A DNA stretch of 64,000 nucleotides from contig NZ_JALLIX010000018.1 in NCBI RefSeq assembly GCF_023242365.1, forward strand, positions 1 through 64,000. Direction: 5' to 3'. Positions 38,499-49,588 of this stretch are shown one piece after another (the first letter of the stretch is position 1; every line of letters begins with the position of its first letter). The position numbers and the translations under genes are program-made. This stretch comes from Pseudomonas sp. MWU13-2100 (GTDB taxonomy: Bacteria; Pseudomonadota; Gammaproteobacteria; Pseudomonadales; Pseudomonadaceae). The notes under the pieces are model-generated. The model saw nothing but the letters and a program-made list of their open reading frames with translations, did not search any database and was not told where the DNA came from.

Positions 38499-41400
38499 GG
38501 CCCGCGAAAGCCGTTTTTCAGCCTGGTCGCGGCGGTTTGTCGGCGCCTTGCTGGGGCTTTATCTGGCGGCGCCGGTGTATGCGTTCACGCCTTCGGACTC
38601 ACCGCTGTTGAGCGCGGCGGCGGTGGCCCCGAACGTGATGCTGCTGGTGGACGACTCCGGCAGCATGGACAACCTGATCTGGGCCACGGGTTTCGATCAG
38701 ACGAAGGTCCCGCAGCAGGTCTACAACTGCTATTCCTATTCCAATTGCGGCAGCCTGCAAACACTGGACATGACCAGTGACAACCAGTTTATCGGCAATC
38801 TGTATCCGGGAAGTTGCCCGTCCGGTTACAGTGGTTTCACCTTGTCGACCAGCAGAAACGCGAGTGTTTACTGCCTGAAGTTGCCGGACCCGCTGGGGGG
38901 CGGCAATACGCGGATTTCCAACAAGTATCTTTACTATCTGATCAGCCGGATGACGTCCCTGCAAAAGGATTACACCGACGGGACGATTCCCACCGATTAC
39001 CGGATCAACGTTGCGCGCAGCGTGGCCTCGTCGTTGGTGACCAACAACCGCAACCTGCGTATCGGTCTGGCGACCTTCAACCCGCCGAGTTACTACGACC
39101 CGGGTCCCGGCGGCTATATCGTTCGCGCGATCAGCGATCTGTCGCCGGTCAGCGGCACAGTGACGCAGGCCCAGGCCGATACGAACTACAACAACCTGTT
39201 GTCCTCCATCTCCGGGTTGAGCTCGATTGCCAACACGCCCCTCGCCGAAACCTACTATGAAATCACCCGCTACTTCCGCGGCATGACACCGTATTACAAT
39301 TCATCGCCCAGTACCTATACCAGTCCGATCCAGTATCGTTGCCAGAAAAACTACGGCGTGGTGATCACCGATGGTCTGCCGACCTACGACCGCACCTTCC
39401 CGACAAACGATCCCCAGGCGCAGGGCGGGCCTCCCTCATTGCCCAATTGGGACGGCGTCGTCGATGGCAATAACCCCAATGGCGACAATGAGGGAGACAC
39501 CCTGTACCTGGACGATATCGCCAAGTTTGCCTATGACATCGATATGCGTTCGGCGGGTAACGATGCGGCCGGGAAAAGCTGGGACAGCCCCGACTTTCTC
39601 AAGCAGAACATGTTTACCTACACCGTGGGGCTGACGGCCAATAATCAGATGCTCGCCAACGCGGCCAACTATGGTCATGGCAAGTCCTACCAGGCCATCG
39701 ACAAGGCCGGCTTGAGTACGGCGCTTTCGTCCGCTTTCAGCGACATCACGTCCAAGGCCGGTTCCGGTGGCGGCGGGGCGTCCAATTCGGCGAGCGCCGG
39801 AACCGCGACCAGTTATTTCCAGGGCGCCTACGACCCCAAGGACTGGCGCGGCACGATCAAGTCCTATGGCCTCAATACCAATGGCACGGTCAATCTCGCG
39901 GCGGTCAACTGGACGACCGACAGCACTATCCTTCCGGGGGCTACCCCGCCGCTGTATCAATCCTGGAATACCACCAGCAACGCAGCGATCAGCCTGGCAT
40001 TCACCGGTTTTTCCACAACGCAGCAGGCCACTCTCAACCTGAACCTGCCCACGGGCATCCTCGGCACCGATCTGGTGGAGTGGAGCAAAGGCACCAACAA
40101 GACGGGTTTGAAGGTGCGTACCGTGTTGCTCGGCGATATCATCAACTCGCCGGTGGTGGTGGCGCTGCCAACCGCGCAGACCGCCTCCGATCTGGTGGGT
40201 GACAGCAGCTATACCAACTACCTGGCAACCAAGGCCACGGGGATGAACAGCAGTCTGGTGGTCAATGCCAATGACGGCTTCTTCAGTGTCATCGACGCGA
40301 CCAAGGGCACCCGGCTCTATGCCTATATGCCTTCCAGCGTGCTGCCTTCGCTGCACTTCATTTCGGACCCGGCTTATGTCAGCGGCACCGGGCACAAATT
40401 TCTCAATGACGGTCAGGTGGGTGTCTACGATGCCCAGTTCAGCAACAGTGCCTGGAAGACCGTGGCCCTGGGCGGCGTCGGGGCCGGAGGCAAGGCCTTC
40501 TACGCGGTCCAGCTGTTCGATGCGTCGGCCGGCAACGTGTACAACGCCCTTTGGGAAATGCGTGCTCCGGATACGCCTAACACCGGAAACGCCTTCAATG
40601 ACCTGGGGTACGCCTATGCCAAACCCGAAGTGGCGAAGCTTTCCGATGGCCGCTGGGCGGCGTTCATCGCCAATGGCTATGGCAGCAACTCCGGGGTGGC
40701 GGCTTTGTATGTCGTGGATATTCGCGACGGTTCGCTGATCAGCAAGATAGTGGTCAACACCAGTGACACCACCAACGGCCTGTCCTCGGTGAAGTTGACC
40801 GTGAACGCGCAAAACGTGGTGCAGGCCGCCTACGGTGGCGATCTCAAGGGGAATATGTGGAAATTCGACTTGAGTGCCACATCGCCCTCCGGCTGGGGCC
40901 TGGCCTTTGCCGGCAGCCCGCTGTTCACGGCGCCGGGCACCACCAACCAGCCGATTACCGCACAGCCGCTGCTGGCGGCCAACCCGGCGGGTGGCACTAT
41001 GGTGTTTTTTGGTACCGGCAAGTTCAACGAGACCGCGGACAAGCTGAGCAAGGCCGTGCAAGGCTTCTATGCCGTCTGGGATGCCGGCGGTAGCACCGGG
41101 CAATTGACGGTCAGTAACTTGCAAGCCCAGTCGATTACCGGGCTGTTCACCTCCAACAACATCCAGTTCTTCACCACCAGTACCAATGCCGTGACCTATC
41201 CGACGCAAAAGGGCTGGTACCTGCCGCTGATCTACAACAACGTCGCGGCCGGCGAGCGAGTGATCTACCCGGCGCAGATCACCCTCGGTCGGATCATTTT
41301 CACCACCGCCGCGGTGGATACCACCGACCCTTGCGTCAGCTTCGGTACGGGCAAGGTGGTGGAGCTGGATGCGTTTACCGGCAAGATGCTCAGCTATCCG

Positions 41401-41607
41401 GTACTGGATACCAATGGCAGTGGTGTGGTCGATGCCAACGATCTGCAATCCAGCGGGTTTATTTTTTCTGTCGGTATTCCGAACCTGACGAGTATCCTCA
41501 ACCAATCCACCGCCAAGATTTTCAGTGACTCCAGTGGTGGTACTACCTCCATGGCGGAAAAGGGTGGCGGTGGCAGTCGGCGAATCATGTGGCGACAAAT
41601 CCAATAG
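38485..41607 (+). CDS. pilY1: Type IV pilus tip adhesin PilY1
   Basis: 1040 residues with a signal peptide (about 1-33). A vWA-like N-terminal region carries the MIDAS DDSGSMD (56-62, DxSxS). A C-terminal PilC/PilY beta-propeller (about 540-1030) ends with an EF-hand-like calcium loop DTNGSGVVDAND (975-986). PilY1 sits at the pilus tip, promotes extension and surface sensing. It is shorter than P. aeruginosa PilY1 (about 1161 aa). The ATG at 38485 follows GGAGAG. No pilY2 follows; pilE starts 12 bp later. Confidence 0.92.
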   Translation: MPSIKARESRFSAWSRRFVGALLGLYLAAPVYAFTPSDSPLLSAAAVAPNVMLLVDDSGSMDNLIWATGFDQTKVPQQVYNCYSYSNCGSLQTLDMTSDNQFIGNLYPGSCPSGYSGFTLSTSRNASVYCLKLPDPLGGGNTRISNKYLYYLISRMTSLQKDYTDGTIPTDYRINVARSVASSLVTNNRNLRIGLATFNPPSYYDPGPGGYIVRAISDLSPVSGTVTQAQADTNYNNLLSSISGLSSIANTPLAETYYEITRYFRGMTPYYNSSPSTYTSPIQYRCQKNYGVVITDGLPTYDRTFPTNDPQAQGGPPSLPNWDGVVDGNNPNGDNEGDTLYLDDIAKFAYDIDMRSAGNDAAGKSWDSPDFLKQNMFTYTVGLTANNQMLANAANYGHGKSYQAIDKAGLSTALSSAFSDITSKAGSGGGGASNSASAGTATSYFQGAYDPKDWRGTIKSYGLNTNGTVNLAAVNWTTDSTILPGATPPLYQSWNTTSNAAISLAFTGFSTTQQATLNLNLPTGILGTDLVEWSKGTNKTGLKVRTVLLGDIINSPVVVALPTAQTASDLVGDSSYTNYLATKATGMNSSLVVNANDGFFSVIDATKGTRLYAYMPSSVLPSLHFISDPAYVSGTGHKFLNDGQVGVYDAQFSNSAWKTVALGGVGAGGKAFYAVQLFDASAGNVYNALWEMRAPDTPNTGNAFNDLGYAYAKPEVAKLSDGRWAAFIANGYGSNSGVAALYVVDIRDGSLISKIVVNTSDTTNGLSSVKLTVNAQNVVQAAYGGDLKGNMWKFDLSATSPSGWGLAFAGSPLFTAPGTTNQPITAQPLLAANPAGGTMVFFGTGKFNETADKLSKAVQGFYAVWDAGGSTGQLTVSNLQAQSITGLFTSNNIQFFTTSTNAVTYPTQKGWYLPLIYNNVAAGERVIYPAQITLGRIIFTTAAVDTTDPCVSFGTGKVVELDAFTGKMLSYPVLDTNGSGVVDANDLQSSGFIFSVGIPNLTSILNQSTAKIFSDSSGGTTSMAEKGGGGSRRIMWRQIQ

Positions 41608-41619
41608 GGAAGGCAGCGT

Positions 41620-42033
41620 ATGCAAACAGTCTCGAAAGGCTTCACCTTGATCGAGCTCATGATCGTGGTCGCCATTGTCGCTATCCTGGCGGCGGTGGCT
41701 TATCCCAGCTACAGCGAGTATGTGAAGCGCACGCACCGTTCGGAGATTGCCGGGCTGTTGTCCGAGCAGACCCAGAACCTCGAGCGGTTCTACTCGAAGA
41801 ACGGTACCTACTCGGGAACAGCGCCGACTGTGCCGACGGTCAGTGCCGGCAATGCCTATTACACAATTGCCGCGACCTTGAATGCCCAGGATTTCACCCT
41901 GGCGGCGACGGCGGTGGCCGGGTCGATGATGGTCGGTGACAAGTGCGGTGGTTTCACCATCACTAATACCGGCGCGCTCACCAATCCAGGGGCAACCGCG
42001 GGGTTGACGAGCAAAGATTGCTGGGGGCGCTGA
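41620..42033 (+). CDS. pilE: Type IV pilus minor pilin PilE
   Basis: 137 residues. Leader MQTVSKG^[30 protein letters not shown] with Glu5, the closest of the minor pilins to a major pilin. A C-terminal disulfide is likely between C119 (DKCGGF) and C135 (KDCWGR). The ATG at 41620 follows AGGGAAGG. It is last in the fimU-pilE operon and connects the tip complex to PilA subunits. Confidence 0.9.
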   Translation: MQTVSKGFTLIELMIVVAIVAILAAVAYPSYSEYVKRTHRSEIAGLLSEQTQNLERFYSKNGTYSGTAPTVPTVSAGNAYYTIAATLNAQDFTLAATAVAGSMMVGDKCGGFTITNTGALTNPGATAGLTSKDCWGR

Positions 42034-42088
42034 GCGCCGCTTTCCAGGGCGCACCCCGCGCCGGCTTCTTTTTCTGTTGGATGACTCG

Positions 42089-43189
42089 ATGGCAACGCAA
42101 CAACACGTGGTAATCATCGGCGGCGGTGTGATTGGCCTGCTGACCGCCTTCAATCTGGCTGCCGAGGTCGGGCAGGTGACGCTGCTCGATCGCTCCGGCC
42201 TTGGCCAGGAGTCTTCCTGGGCCGGTGGCGGTATCGTTTCCCCGTTGTACCCCTGGCGTTACAGTCCGGCGGTCACGGCCCTGGCCCATTGGTCCCAGGA
42301 CTTTTATCCACAGCTGGGCGAGCGCTTGTTCGCCGCCACCGGTGTCGATCCCGAGGTTCATACCACCGGCCTGTACTGGCTCGACCTGGATGACGAAGCC
42401 GAGGCCCTGGCCTGGGCCGAACGTGAACGGCGTCCCCTGAGCGCGGTGGATATCTCGGCGGTGCACGACGCGGTGCCGGTGATGGGTGACGGCTATTCCC
42501 GGGCCATCTACATGGCCGATGTCGCCAATGTGCGTAATCCGCGTCTGGTGAAGTCCCTCAAGACGGCCTTGCAGGCCTTGCCCAATGTGACGATTCGCGA
42601 ACAGTGCGAAGTCGCCGGGTTTCTCCGTGACGGCGAGCGCGTGGTCGGCGTGCGCACGGCAACGGGTGAGCTGCGCGCCGATCAGGTGGTGCTCTCGGCG
42701 GGCGCCTGGAGCGGCGAGCTGTTGGGCAGCCTGGGGCTGGCGCTGCCGGTGGAGCCGGTCAAGGGCCAGATGATCCTCTACAAGTGCGCGGCGGATTTCC
42801 TCTCGAGCATGGTCCTGGCGAAAGGCCGTTATGCAATTCCCCGGCGTGACGGGCATATCCTGGTGGGCAGCACGCTGGAGCATGAAGGTTTCGACAAGAC
42901 GCCGACGTTGTCGGCGCTGGAAAGCCTCAAGGCTTCGGCGGTTGAGTTGATTCCGGCGTTGGCGCAGGCCGAGGTGGTCGGGCACTGGGCGGGGTTGCGA
43001 CCGGGCTCGCCCGAGGGCATTCCGTATATTGGCCGGGTGCCGGGGTTCGACGGGCTATGGCTGAATTGCGGGCATTATCGCAACGGTCTGGTGCTGGCGC
43101 CGGCGTCCTGCCAGCTGTTTGCCGATCTGTTGCTGGGGCGTGCGCCGATCATCGACCCGGCGCCTTATGCCGCCGAGGGCCGGATCTGA
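42089..43189 (+). CDS. thiO: Glycine oxidase ThiO (FAD-dependent D-amino-acid oxidase family)
   Basis: 366 residues. N-terminal FAD dinucleotide-binding motif VVIIGGGVIGLLTAFNLA; the DAO domain continues to a C-terminal GHYRNGLVLAPAS, diagnostic of ThiO. It oxidises glycine to the imine used in thiazole synthesis for thiamine. The ATG at 42089 is favoured over a TTG four codons earlier. It lies between pilE and pilR, convergent with pilR, as between fimT and pilR in P. aeruginosa (PA4548). Confidence 0.9.
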   Translation: MATQQHVVIIGGGVIGLLTAFNLAAEVGQVTLLDRSGLGQESSWAGGGIVSPLYPWRYSPAVTALAHWSQDFYPQLGERLFAATGVDPEVHTTGLYWLDLDDEAEALAWAERERRPLSAVDISAVHDAVPVMGDGYSRAIYMADVANVRNPRLVKSLKTALQALPNVTIREQCEVAGFLRDGERVVGVRTATGELRADQVVLSAGAWSGELLGSLGLALPVEPVKGQMILYKCAADFLSSMVLAKGRYAIPRRDGHILVGSTLEHEGFDKTPTLSALESLKASAVELIPALAQAEVVGHWAGLRPGSPEGIPYIGRVPGFDGLWLNCGHYRNGLVLAPASCQLFADLLLGRAPIIDPAPYAAEGRI

Positions 43190-43227
43190 AACTGCTCCTA
43201 CAATTGACCGTGTCAGTCAATGAGCGC

Positions 43228-44571
<1,344 letters not shown>

Positions 44572-44573
44572 GT

Positions 44574-46163
44574 TCAACTCTGTTTACGTGCGTGAGCGAA
44601 GGTGATGCGAAAGCAACTGCCGCCTTGGCGTACCGAGTAGTCTAGGCGCGCCTGGTTGCTTTCGCATAGCTCGCGGGACAGATAGAGGCCCAGGCCGGTG
44701 CCCTGGCTCTCGGTGGTGAAGAAGGGTTCGAACAGGTGTTGGCGTTGCTCGGCGGCGACGCCGGGGCCGTTATCCACGACTTCCAGGGTCGGCAGCCCGT
44801 TGTTCGGGTCCACGGACAAGGTCAGCCAGACCTGTGCCAGTTCATGCAACTGGGCACTGTAGCGCAGGCCGTTTTCCAGAAGGTTGTTCAGCACCTGGGT
44901 CAGTTGCAGCGGATCGGCGCGGGTTTGCAGGGACGCGTCGTCGATCTGCAGGTGCAGGCACTGTTTGGGGCGGGAGCGCTCGCGCCATTCGTTGACAAAG
45001 GTCTGCAGCCACTTGTTGAGGTCGAGCAATTGCGTTTGCGTCTGGCGTCGCCGGGACAGCTGGAGCACGTTCTCGATCACCAGGTTCATGCGTTTGGACT
45101 GATCCTGGATGATCTGCGTGAGACGGCGGTCCGCCTCCGGCATCTGCTCCGACTCCTGTAGCAGTTGGGCGGCATGACTGATGGCGCCCAGCGGGTTGCG
45201 GATCTCATGGGCAATCCCGGCGGTCAGGCGCCCGAGGGCGGCGAGCTTGAGCTGCTGTGCCTGCTGGGCGATCTGCGACAGGTCTTCGAGGAACACCAAT
45301 GTCTGGGTGTGTTCGCCGCGTTTCAGGGCGATGAAGCTGGGTTGCAGGATGGGGCCGGCGCCGAGGATTTTCAGGCTGCGCGGGCGCAGGCTCGGGTTGC
45401 TTTGCCAGACCAGCAGGCGCTCGACCAGTTCCACGGAGTAAGCGTCGATCACATGACCGCTCAGGTCCTGCTCGCCCATCAGCGTCAGCGCCCCCTGGTT
45501 GGCCAACTGCACCCGATGCTGCTCGTCGAGCACCAGGATACCGGTGCGCATGCGTTGCAGGATCAAGGCGTTGAGCTCTTCCAGGTTGGTGACGTCGCTG
45601 GCGCGTTGTTCGGCAAGGTTTTCGCTCACCGCCAACAGGCGGGTCAGGCCCTGCACCAGTACCGCGGCGGCGAAGCACAAGATGCCCAGCAAGCCGGCCT
45701 GCACGTAATAGCTGGCGGCGGCCGGTCGGCTGAAGCTCAGGTAAAAGGTCAGGTAGATGATGCCGATGGCCGAGACGGCGGCGATCAGAAAGCCGATACG
45801 GCCGCGCAGCAGCACGTTGCTGATGGCCACGGAGGCGATCAGCAGGTTGCCGAGACCGCTCGGTGCGCCGCCGGCGGCATAGAACAGGCCGGACAGCATC
45901 ACCGCATCCGCCAACGCCAGCATGAAGACCTGGCCCTGGCGCCTGGGGTTTTCCAGCAGGGCCACCACCAGGATATTCAGGATCAGGTAGATCCAGCTGC
46001 CGGTGCGAAACAGTTCGCCGTCGGCCAGCGCCAGCAACTTGTCGTCCATCTTGCTGGAGATCAGCAACACCAGGGCGATGCCGATACTCAGGCGGTAGAG
46101 GTGATAAAGCCGGAGCAGGCGCTGGGCCTGGGCGCCGCCGAGACTGAAGGTCTCAGCGCTCAC
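44574..46163 (-). CDS. pilS: Sensor histidine kinase PilS
   Basis: 529 residues. Six N-terminal membrane segments (about 15-185), a PAS-like linker (about 200-300), a dimerisation/phospho-acceptor H box (AHEIRNPLGAISHAAQLL, His near 320) and an HATPase domain (N box NLLENGLRYS, G boxes VVDNGPGV and GTGLGLYLS). It phosphorylates PilR; in P. aeruginosa it senses unassembled PilA in the membrane. The GTG start at 46163 overlaps the PP0621-family gene by 11 bp; no ATG lies near. Confidence 0.93.
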   Translation of the reverse strand: MSAETFSLGGAQAQRLLRLYHLYRLSIGIALVLLISSKMDDKLLALADGELFRTGSWIYLILNILVVALLENPRRQGQVFMLALADAVMLSGLFYAAGGAPSGLGNLLIASVAISNVLLRGRIGFLIAAVSAIGIIYLTFYLSFSRPAAASYYVQAGLLGILCFAAAVLVQGLTRLLAVSENLAEQRASDVTNLEELNALILQRMRTGILVLDEQHRVQLANQGALTLMGEQDLSGHVIDAYSVELVERLLVWQSNPSLRPRSLKILGAGPILQPSFIALKRGEHTQTLVFLEDLSQIAQQAQQLKLAALGRLTAGIAHEIRNPLGAISHAAQLLQESEQMPEADRRLTQIIQDQSKRMNLVIENVLQLSRRRQTQTQLLDLNKWLQTFVNEWRERSRPKQCLHLQIDDASLQTRADPLQLTQVLNNLLENGLRYSAQLHELAQVWLTLSVDPNNGLPTLEVVDNGPGVAAEQRQHLFEPFFTTESQGTGLGLYLSRELCESNQARLDYSVRQGGSCFRITFAHARKQS

Positions 46164-46386
46164 GAGGACCGGGGCCTTGCTCGAGGTGGGCCTGGCTGCA
46201 ATACCAGGCCTGTTCCACGTTCAGGGCACGGTCACGGGGCAGGTGCACGCCGCAATGGGCGCAGCGGACCATGGGCGCGGCTTCCAGCGTGTCGTTCGGG
46301 CGGGTGGTGGCGGTGGGCCGATTGAATTTGCGCCAGAACCACACGGCGGCCGCAATCAGTGCAATCCAGAACAGTAGGCGAACCAT
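46153..46386 (-). CDS. PP0621 family small membrane protein
   Basis: 77 residues: one N-terminal membrane helix (VRLLFWIALIAAAVWFWRKF), then a cytoplasmic or periplasmic part with CAHCGVHLPRDRALNVEQAWYCSQAH. That spacing (CxxC...CxxxH) suggests a treble-clef zinc site. The family is named after P. putida PP0621 and is uncharacterised. It overlaps pilS by 11 bp on the same strand, so it is translationally coupled to the PilSR system; any link to pilus signalling is inference. Confidence 0.8.
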   Translation of the reverse strand: MVRLLFWIALIAAAVWFWRKFNRPTATTRPNDTLEAAPMVRCAHCGVHLPRDRALNVEQAWYCSQAHLEQGPGPRER

Positions 46387-46474
46387 GGCAACCCGCTTAT
46401 TGGCAAATGATCCGGCAGTTTAGCCAAGGACATGCCGGGCGCACAGCGCATTTGATGGGGGGCGTCAGGAAGGC

Positions 46475-46502
46475 AAAAAAAAGAGCCTCGAAAGGCTCTT
46501 TT
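46475..46502 (-). terminator. Rho-independent terminator of bamD
   Basis: A perfect 10-bp stem AAAAGAGCCT/AGGCTCTTTT with a CGAA loop, with an A tract on the plus strand (46475-46482), gives a U run in the bamD direction. Confidence 0.9.
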
Positions 46503-46521
46503 CTGATGCTTGTCGCCGGTC

Positions 46522-46589
46522 ATGTGGGAGCGGAGCTTGCCCGCGAAGCTTTGGCTTCAAGGGGCGCTGCGGCGATCCGACAAGCTCCA
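46522..46589. repeat. Degenerate REP inverted pair
   Basis: The left arm CATGTGGGAGCGGAGCTTGC is intact; the right arm is eroded to GGCGATCCGACAAGCTCCAT. It lies between bamD's stop and its terminator. Confidence 0.6.
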
Positions 46590-46609
46590 TAGAGAGCGTG
46601 TTCGTGGAC

Positions 46610-47623
46610 TCAGTCGAACAGGCCGAAGGTCATGTAGCTGAACCAGGAGCGGTTGCTGTTGTTGCCTTCGGCCTGGTGCTGCTCTTCCTGGGCGGCATCG
46701 CCTTCAGGCTTCAGGTCGGACGGAATCGAATCCTTGGCGTCCTGGAACTGCTTGACCACGTCCTGGTTGGCGCGGGTTTCGCCCGGCGGCAGCGGTGGAC
46801 GGGATTCGATCAGGCCCAGGGTGACCTTGCTCATCCACGAACGGTTGTCGCTCTCGGCCACCCGTGGCACGAATTGACCGTCCACCAGCGATGGATGGGT
46901 CGGGTAGTTGGTTTTCAGCACTTCGAGGCTCGAAGCCGCCAGTTCGTCCAGGTGCAGACGCTGGTAGGACTCGACCATCACCGCCAGGCCGTCACCGACC
47001 GAAGGGGTTTCCTGGAAGTTTTCCACCACGTAGCGCCCGCGGTTGGCGGCGGCGACATAAGCCTGACGGGTCAGGTAGTAGTCGGCCACGTGGATCTCGT
47101 AGGCCGCCAGCAGGTTGCGCAGGTAGATCATGCGCTGCTTGGCGTCCGGCGCGTAGCGGCTGTTCGGGTAGCGGCTGGTGAGCTGGGCGAACTCGTTGTA
47201 GGAGTCGCGGGCCGCGCCCGGGTCACGCTTGGTCATGTCCAGCGGCAGGAAGCGCGCCAGCAGGCCGACGTCCTGGTCGAACGAGGTCAGGCCCTTGAGG
47301 TAGTAGGCGTAGTCCACGTTCGGATGCTGCGGGTGCAGGCGAATGAAACGCTCGGCGGCCGACTTGGCAGCCTCCGGTTCGCCATTCTTGTAGTTGGCGT
47401 AGATCAGTTCGAGCTGGGCCTGGTCGGCGTAGCGACCGAACGGATAACGCGACTCCAGAGCCTTGAGCTTGGCGGTGGCGCTGGTATAGCTGTGGTTGTC
47501 CAGGTCGGCCTGCGCCTGCTGGTACAGCTCGACTTCGCTCAAGTTTTCGTCGACGACTTCCTTCGACGAGCAAGCAGCAGTCAGTGCGAGGATGGCGATC
47601 AGCAGCAGGTGTCTCACTTGCAT
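46610..47623 (-). CDS. bamD: Outer membrane protein assembly lipoprotein BamD
   Basis: 337 residues. Lipobox LTAAC (C18) after [20 protein letters not shown]-like helical repeats (about 30-260), including [20 protein letters not shown] and [17 protein letters not shown]. Essential partner of BamA in outer-membrane protein insertion. It is about 90 residues longer than E. coli BamD (245 aa); the extra C-terminal tail (about 255-337) is typical of Pseudomonas. The ATG at 47623 replaces a longer, unsupported upstream frame. Divergent from rluD. Confidence 0.95.
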   Translation of the reverse strand: MQVRHLLLIAILALTAACSSKEVVDENLSEVELYQQAQADLDNHSYTSATAKLKALESRYPFGRYADQAQLELIYANYKNGEPEAAKSAAERFIRLHPQHPNVDYAYYLKGLTSFDQDVGLLARFLPLDMTKRDPGAARDSYNEFAQLTSRYPNSRYAPDAKQRMIYLRNLLAAYEIHVADYYLTRQAYVAAANRGRYVVENFQETPSVGDGLAVMVESYQRLHLDELAASSLEVLKTNYPTHPSLVDGQFVPRVAESDNRSWMSKVTLGLIESRPPLPPGETRANQDVVKQFQDAKDSIPSDLKPEGDAAQEEQHQAEGNNSNRSWFSYMTFGLFD

Positions 47624-47773
47624 GGCGGCTTGCGTCCCTATGACGGCCGCTGTCTTGGGCGGGGCCGTCCTGTTATGATGAGTGCCCCGTTGATAGCCTC
47701 GGGGCAAAAGACGCCGTATTTAACCACAAGCGCGCAGCCGAAACCAAAGGCTGTGCCGACGCCTAGTCCGAGC

Positions 47774-48736
47774 ATGTCCGATAAAATTGAACTTCGCGCA
47801 GAGGTGCCGTCCGAACTGGGCGGCCAACGCCTCGATCAAGTCGCCGCCCAACTCTTCGCTGAGCACTCACGCTCGCGCCTTTCCGCCTGGATCAAGGACG
47901 GCCGCCTGACTGTGGATGGCGCGGTTATCCGCCCGCGCGACATTGTCCACGGTGGCGCTGTTCTTGAACTGACTGCCGAGCAGGAAGCTCAGGGTGAGTG
48001 GATCGCCCAAGACATCGAACTCGATATCGTCTATGAAGATGACGACATCCTGGTGATCAACAAGCCCGCGGGCCTGGTGGTCCATCCGGCCGCCGGTCAT
48101 GCCGACGGCACCCTGCTCAACGCCTTGTTGCACCACGTGCCGGACATTATCAATGTGCCGCGCGCGGGCATCGTGCACCGCCTGGACAAGGACACCACCG
48201 GTCTGATGGTGGTGGCCAAGACCATCCAGGCCCAGACGCAGCTGGTCACGCAATTGCAGAGCCGCAGCGTCAGCCGGATCTACGAGTGCATCGTGATCGG
48301 CGTGGTCACTGCCGGCGGCAAGATCAACGCGCCCATCGGTCGTCACGGCCAGCAACGCCAGCGCATGGCGGTAATGGAAGGCGGCAAGCAGGCGGTGAGT
48401 CACTATCGCGTGCTGGAGCGCTTCCGTTCCCATACCCATGTGCGGGTCAAGTTGGAAACCGGTCGTACCCACCAGATTCGCGTACACATGGCTCACATCA
48501 ACTTCCCGTTGGTCGGCGATCCGGCCTACGGCGGTCGCTTCCGTATTCCGCCGGCGGCCAGCGTGACCATGGTCGAATCGCTGAAAAACTTCCCGCGCCA
48601 GGCCCTGCATGCGCGTTTCCTCGAGTTGGATCATCCGACCAGCGGTAAGCGCATGAGCTGGGAATCGCCACTGCCGGACGATTTCGTCTGGTTGCTGACG
48701 CTGCTCAAGCAGGACCGCGAGGCGTTCGTCGGGTGA
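47774..48736 (+). CDS. rluD: 23S rRNA pseudouridine(1911/1915/1917) synthase RluD
   Basis: 320 residues. An N-terminal S4 RNA-binding domain (about 15-75, GQRLDQVAAQLFAEHSRSRLSAWIKDG) precedes an RsuA/RluA catalytic domain (about 90-300) with Asp in HRLDKDTTGLMV. It modifies helix 69 of 23S rRNA. I start at ATG 47774; the open frame continues far upstream on the antisense of bamD, which is a shadow. It overlaps pgeF by 4 bp. Confidence 0.96.
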   Translation: MSDKIELRAEVPSELGGQRLDQVAAQLFAEHSRSRLSAWIKDGRLTVDGAVIRPRDIVHGGAVLELTAEQEAQGEWIAQDIELDIVYEDDDILVINKPAGLVVHPAAGHADGTLLNALLHHVPDIINVPRAGIVHRLDKDTTGLMVVAKTIQAQTQLVTQLQSRSVSRIYECIVIGVVTAGGKINAPIGRHGQQRQRMAVMEGGKQAVSHYRVLERFRSHTHVRVKLETGRTHQIRVHMAHINFPLVGDPAYGGRFRIPPAASVTMVESLKNFPRQALHARFLELDHPTSGKRMSWESPLPDDFVWLLTLLKQDREAFVG

Positions 48737-49458
48737 GTGATTTCCTGATCCCAGACTGGCCCGCGCCGGATCGGGTCAGGGCCTGCGTGACCACGCGGGC
48801 GGGCGGCGTCAGCCTGGCGCCGTTCGACAGTCTCAACCTCGGCGATCATGTCGACGACGATCCGCTCGCCGTCACGGAAAATCGCCGTCGCCTCACCGCT
48901 ACCTTCGCCATTCAGCCCGCCTGGCTACGCCAGGTGCACGGTGTCGGGGTGGTCGAGGCCGATCCGACGCTGAGCGCCGAAGCCGACGCTAGCTGGACGA
49001 GCACGCCGGGCATCGCCTGTACCTCGATGACCGCCGATTGCCTGCCGGTGTTGTTTTGCGACCGTGCCGGCCGCCGTGTGGCCGCCGCCCATGCCGGTTG
49101 GCGCGGGTTGGCCGCAGGGGTGCTGGAAGCCACGGTCGAGCGGTTGGATGTGCCGGCCTCGCAAATTCTCGTCTGGCTCGGCCCGGCCATCGGTCCCGGG
49201 GCCTTCGAAGTGGGCGCGGAAGTGCGCGAAGCCTTTCTCGCTACGCATCCTGAAACAATCGAAGCCTTCGTCCCCAGCGTCAATGCCGGGCGCTTCATGG
49301 CCGACATTTATACCCTGGCGCGCTTGCGCCTGGCGGCATGCGGAGTCACCGCCGTGCATGGCGGCGGGCTGTGTACGGTCAGCGACCCGCGCTTTTTCTC
49401 CTACCGGCGCAGTCCGCGTACCGGTCGCTTCGCCTCCCTGATCTGGCTGCAAGACTAG
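48733..49458 (+). CDS. pgeF: Peptidoglycan editing factor PgeF (YfiH, laccase-domain)
   Basis: 241 residues, Cu-oxidase_4/YfiH domain with metal-binding histidines in AAAHAGWRGL and RQVHG, and the C-terminal HGGGLCT. In E. coli it removes mis-incorporated L-Ser from the peptidoglycan precursor. The GTG start at 48733 overlaps the rluD stop, so the two are co-translated. clpB follows, with its own promoter after the stop. Confidence 0.93.
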   Translation: MSDFLIPDWPAPDRVRACVTTRAGGVSLAPFDSLNLGDHVDDDPLAVTENRRRLTATFAIQPAWLRQVHGVGVVEADPTLSAEADASWTSTPGIACTSMTADCLPVLFCDRAGRRVAAAHAGWRGLAAGVLEATVERLDVPASQILVWLGPAIGPGAFEVGAEVREAFLATHPETIEAFVPSVNAGRFMADIYTLARLRLAACGVTAVHGGGLCTVSDPRFFSYRRSPRTGRFASLIWLQD

Positions 49459-49488
49459 ACTCTTCTGATCTTGGTCAAGCTTGTGACG

Positions 49489-49516
49489 CTTGAATCTCTC
49501 AGAATAGGCCGCATCT
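49489..49516 (+). promoter_or_regulatory. Sigma-32 heat-shock promoter of clpB
   Basis: The -35 CTTGAA (49489-49494) and -10 CCGCATCT (49509-49516) are 14 bp apart, close to the RpoH consensus (CTTGAAA and CCCCATNT). It lies 73 bp before the clpB ATG, after the rluD-pgeF operon. Confidence 0.75.
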
Positions 49517-49588
49517 ACTGGGGCATCTGGCAGGTTTCTTTATTCAGGTGCGTCCTTTGCTCCGGCCTGCTCCAAAGGAAGGTGACTC

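Noticed and set aside
39436..42153. 905-aa minus-strand frame opposite pilY1 and pilE
   Set aside because: Shadow of pilY1/pilE; no ribosome binding site or domain.
43195..43225. Terminator between thiO and pilR
   Set aside because: A short ATTGAC/GTCAAT inverted repeat is present but has no T tract and is too weak to call.
46598..48736. Extended 712-aa version of RluD
   Set aside because: The first 390 codons are the antisense of bamD; RluD starts at the ATG at 47774.
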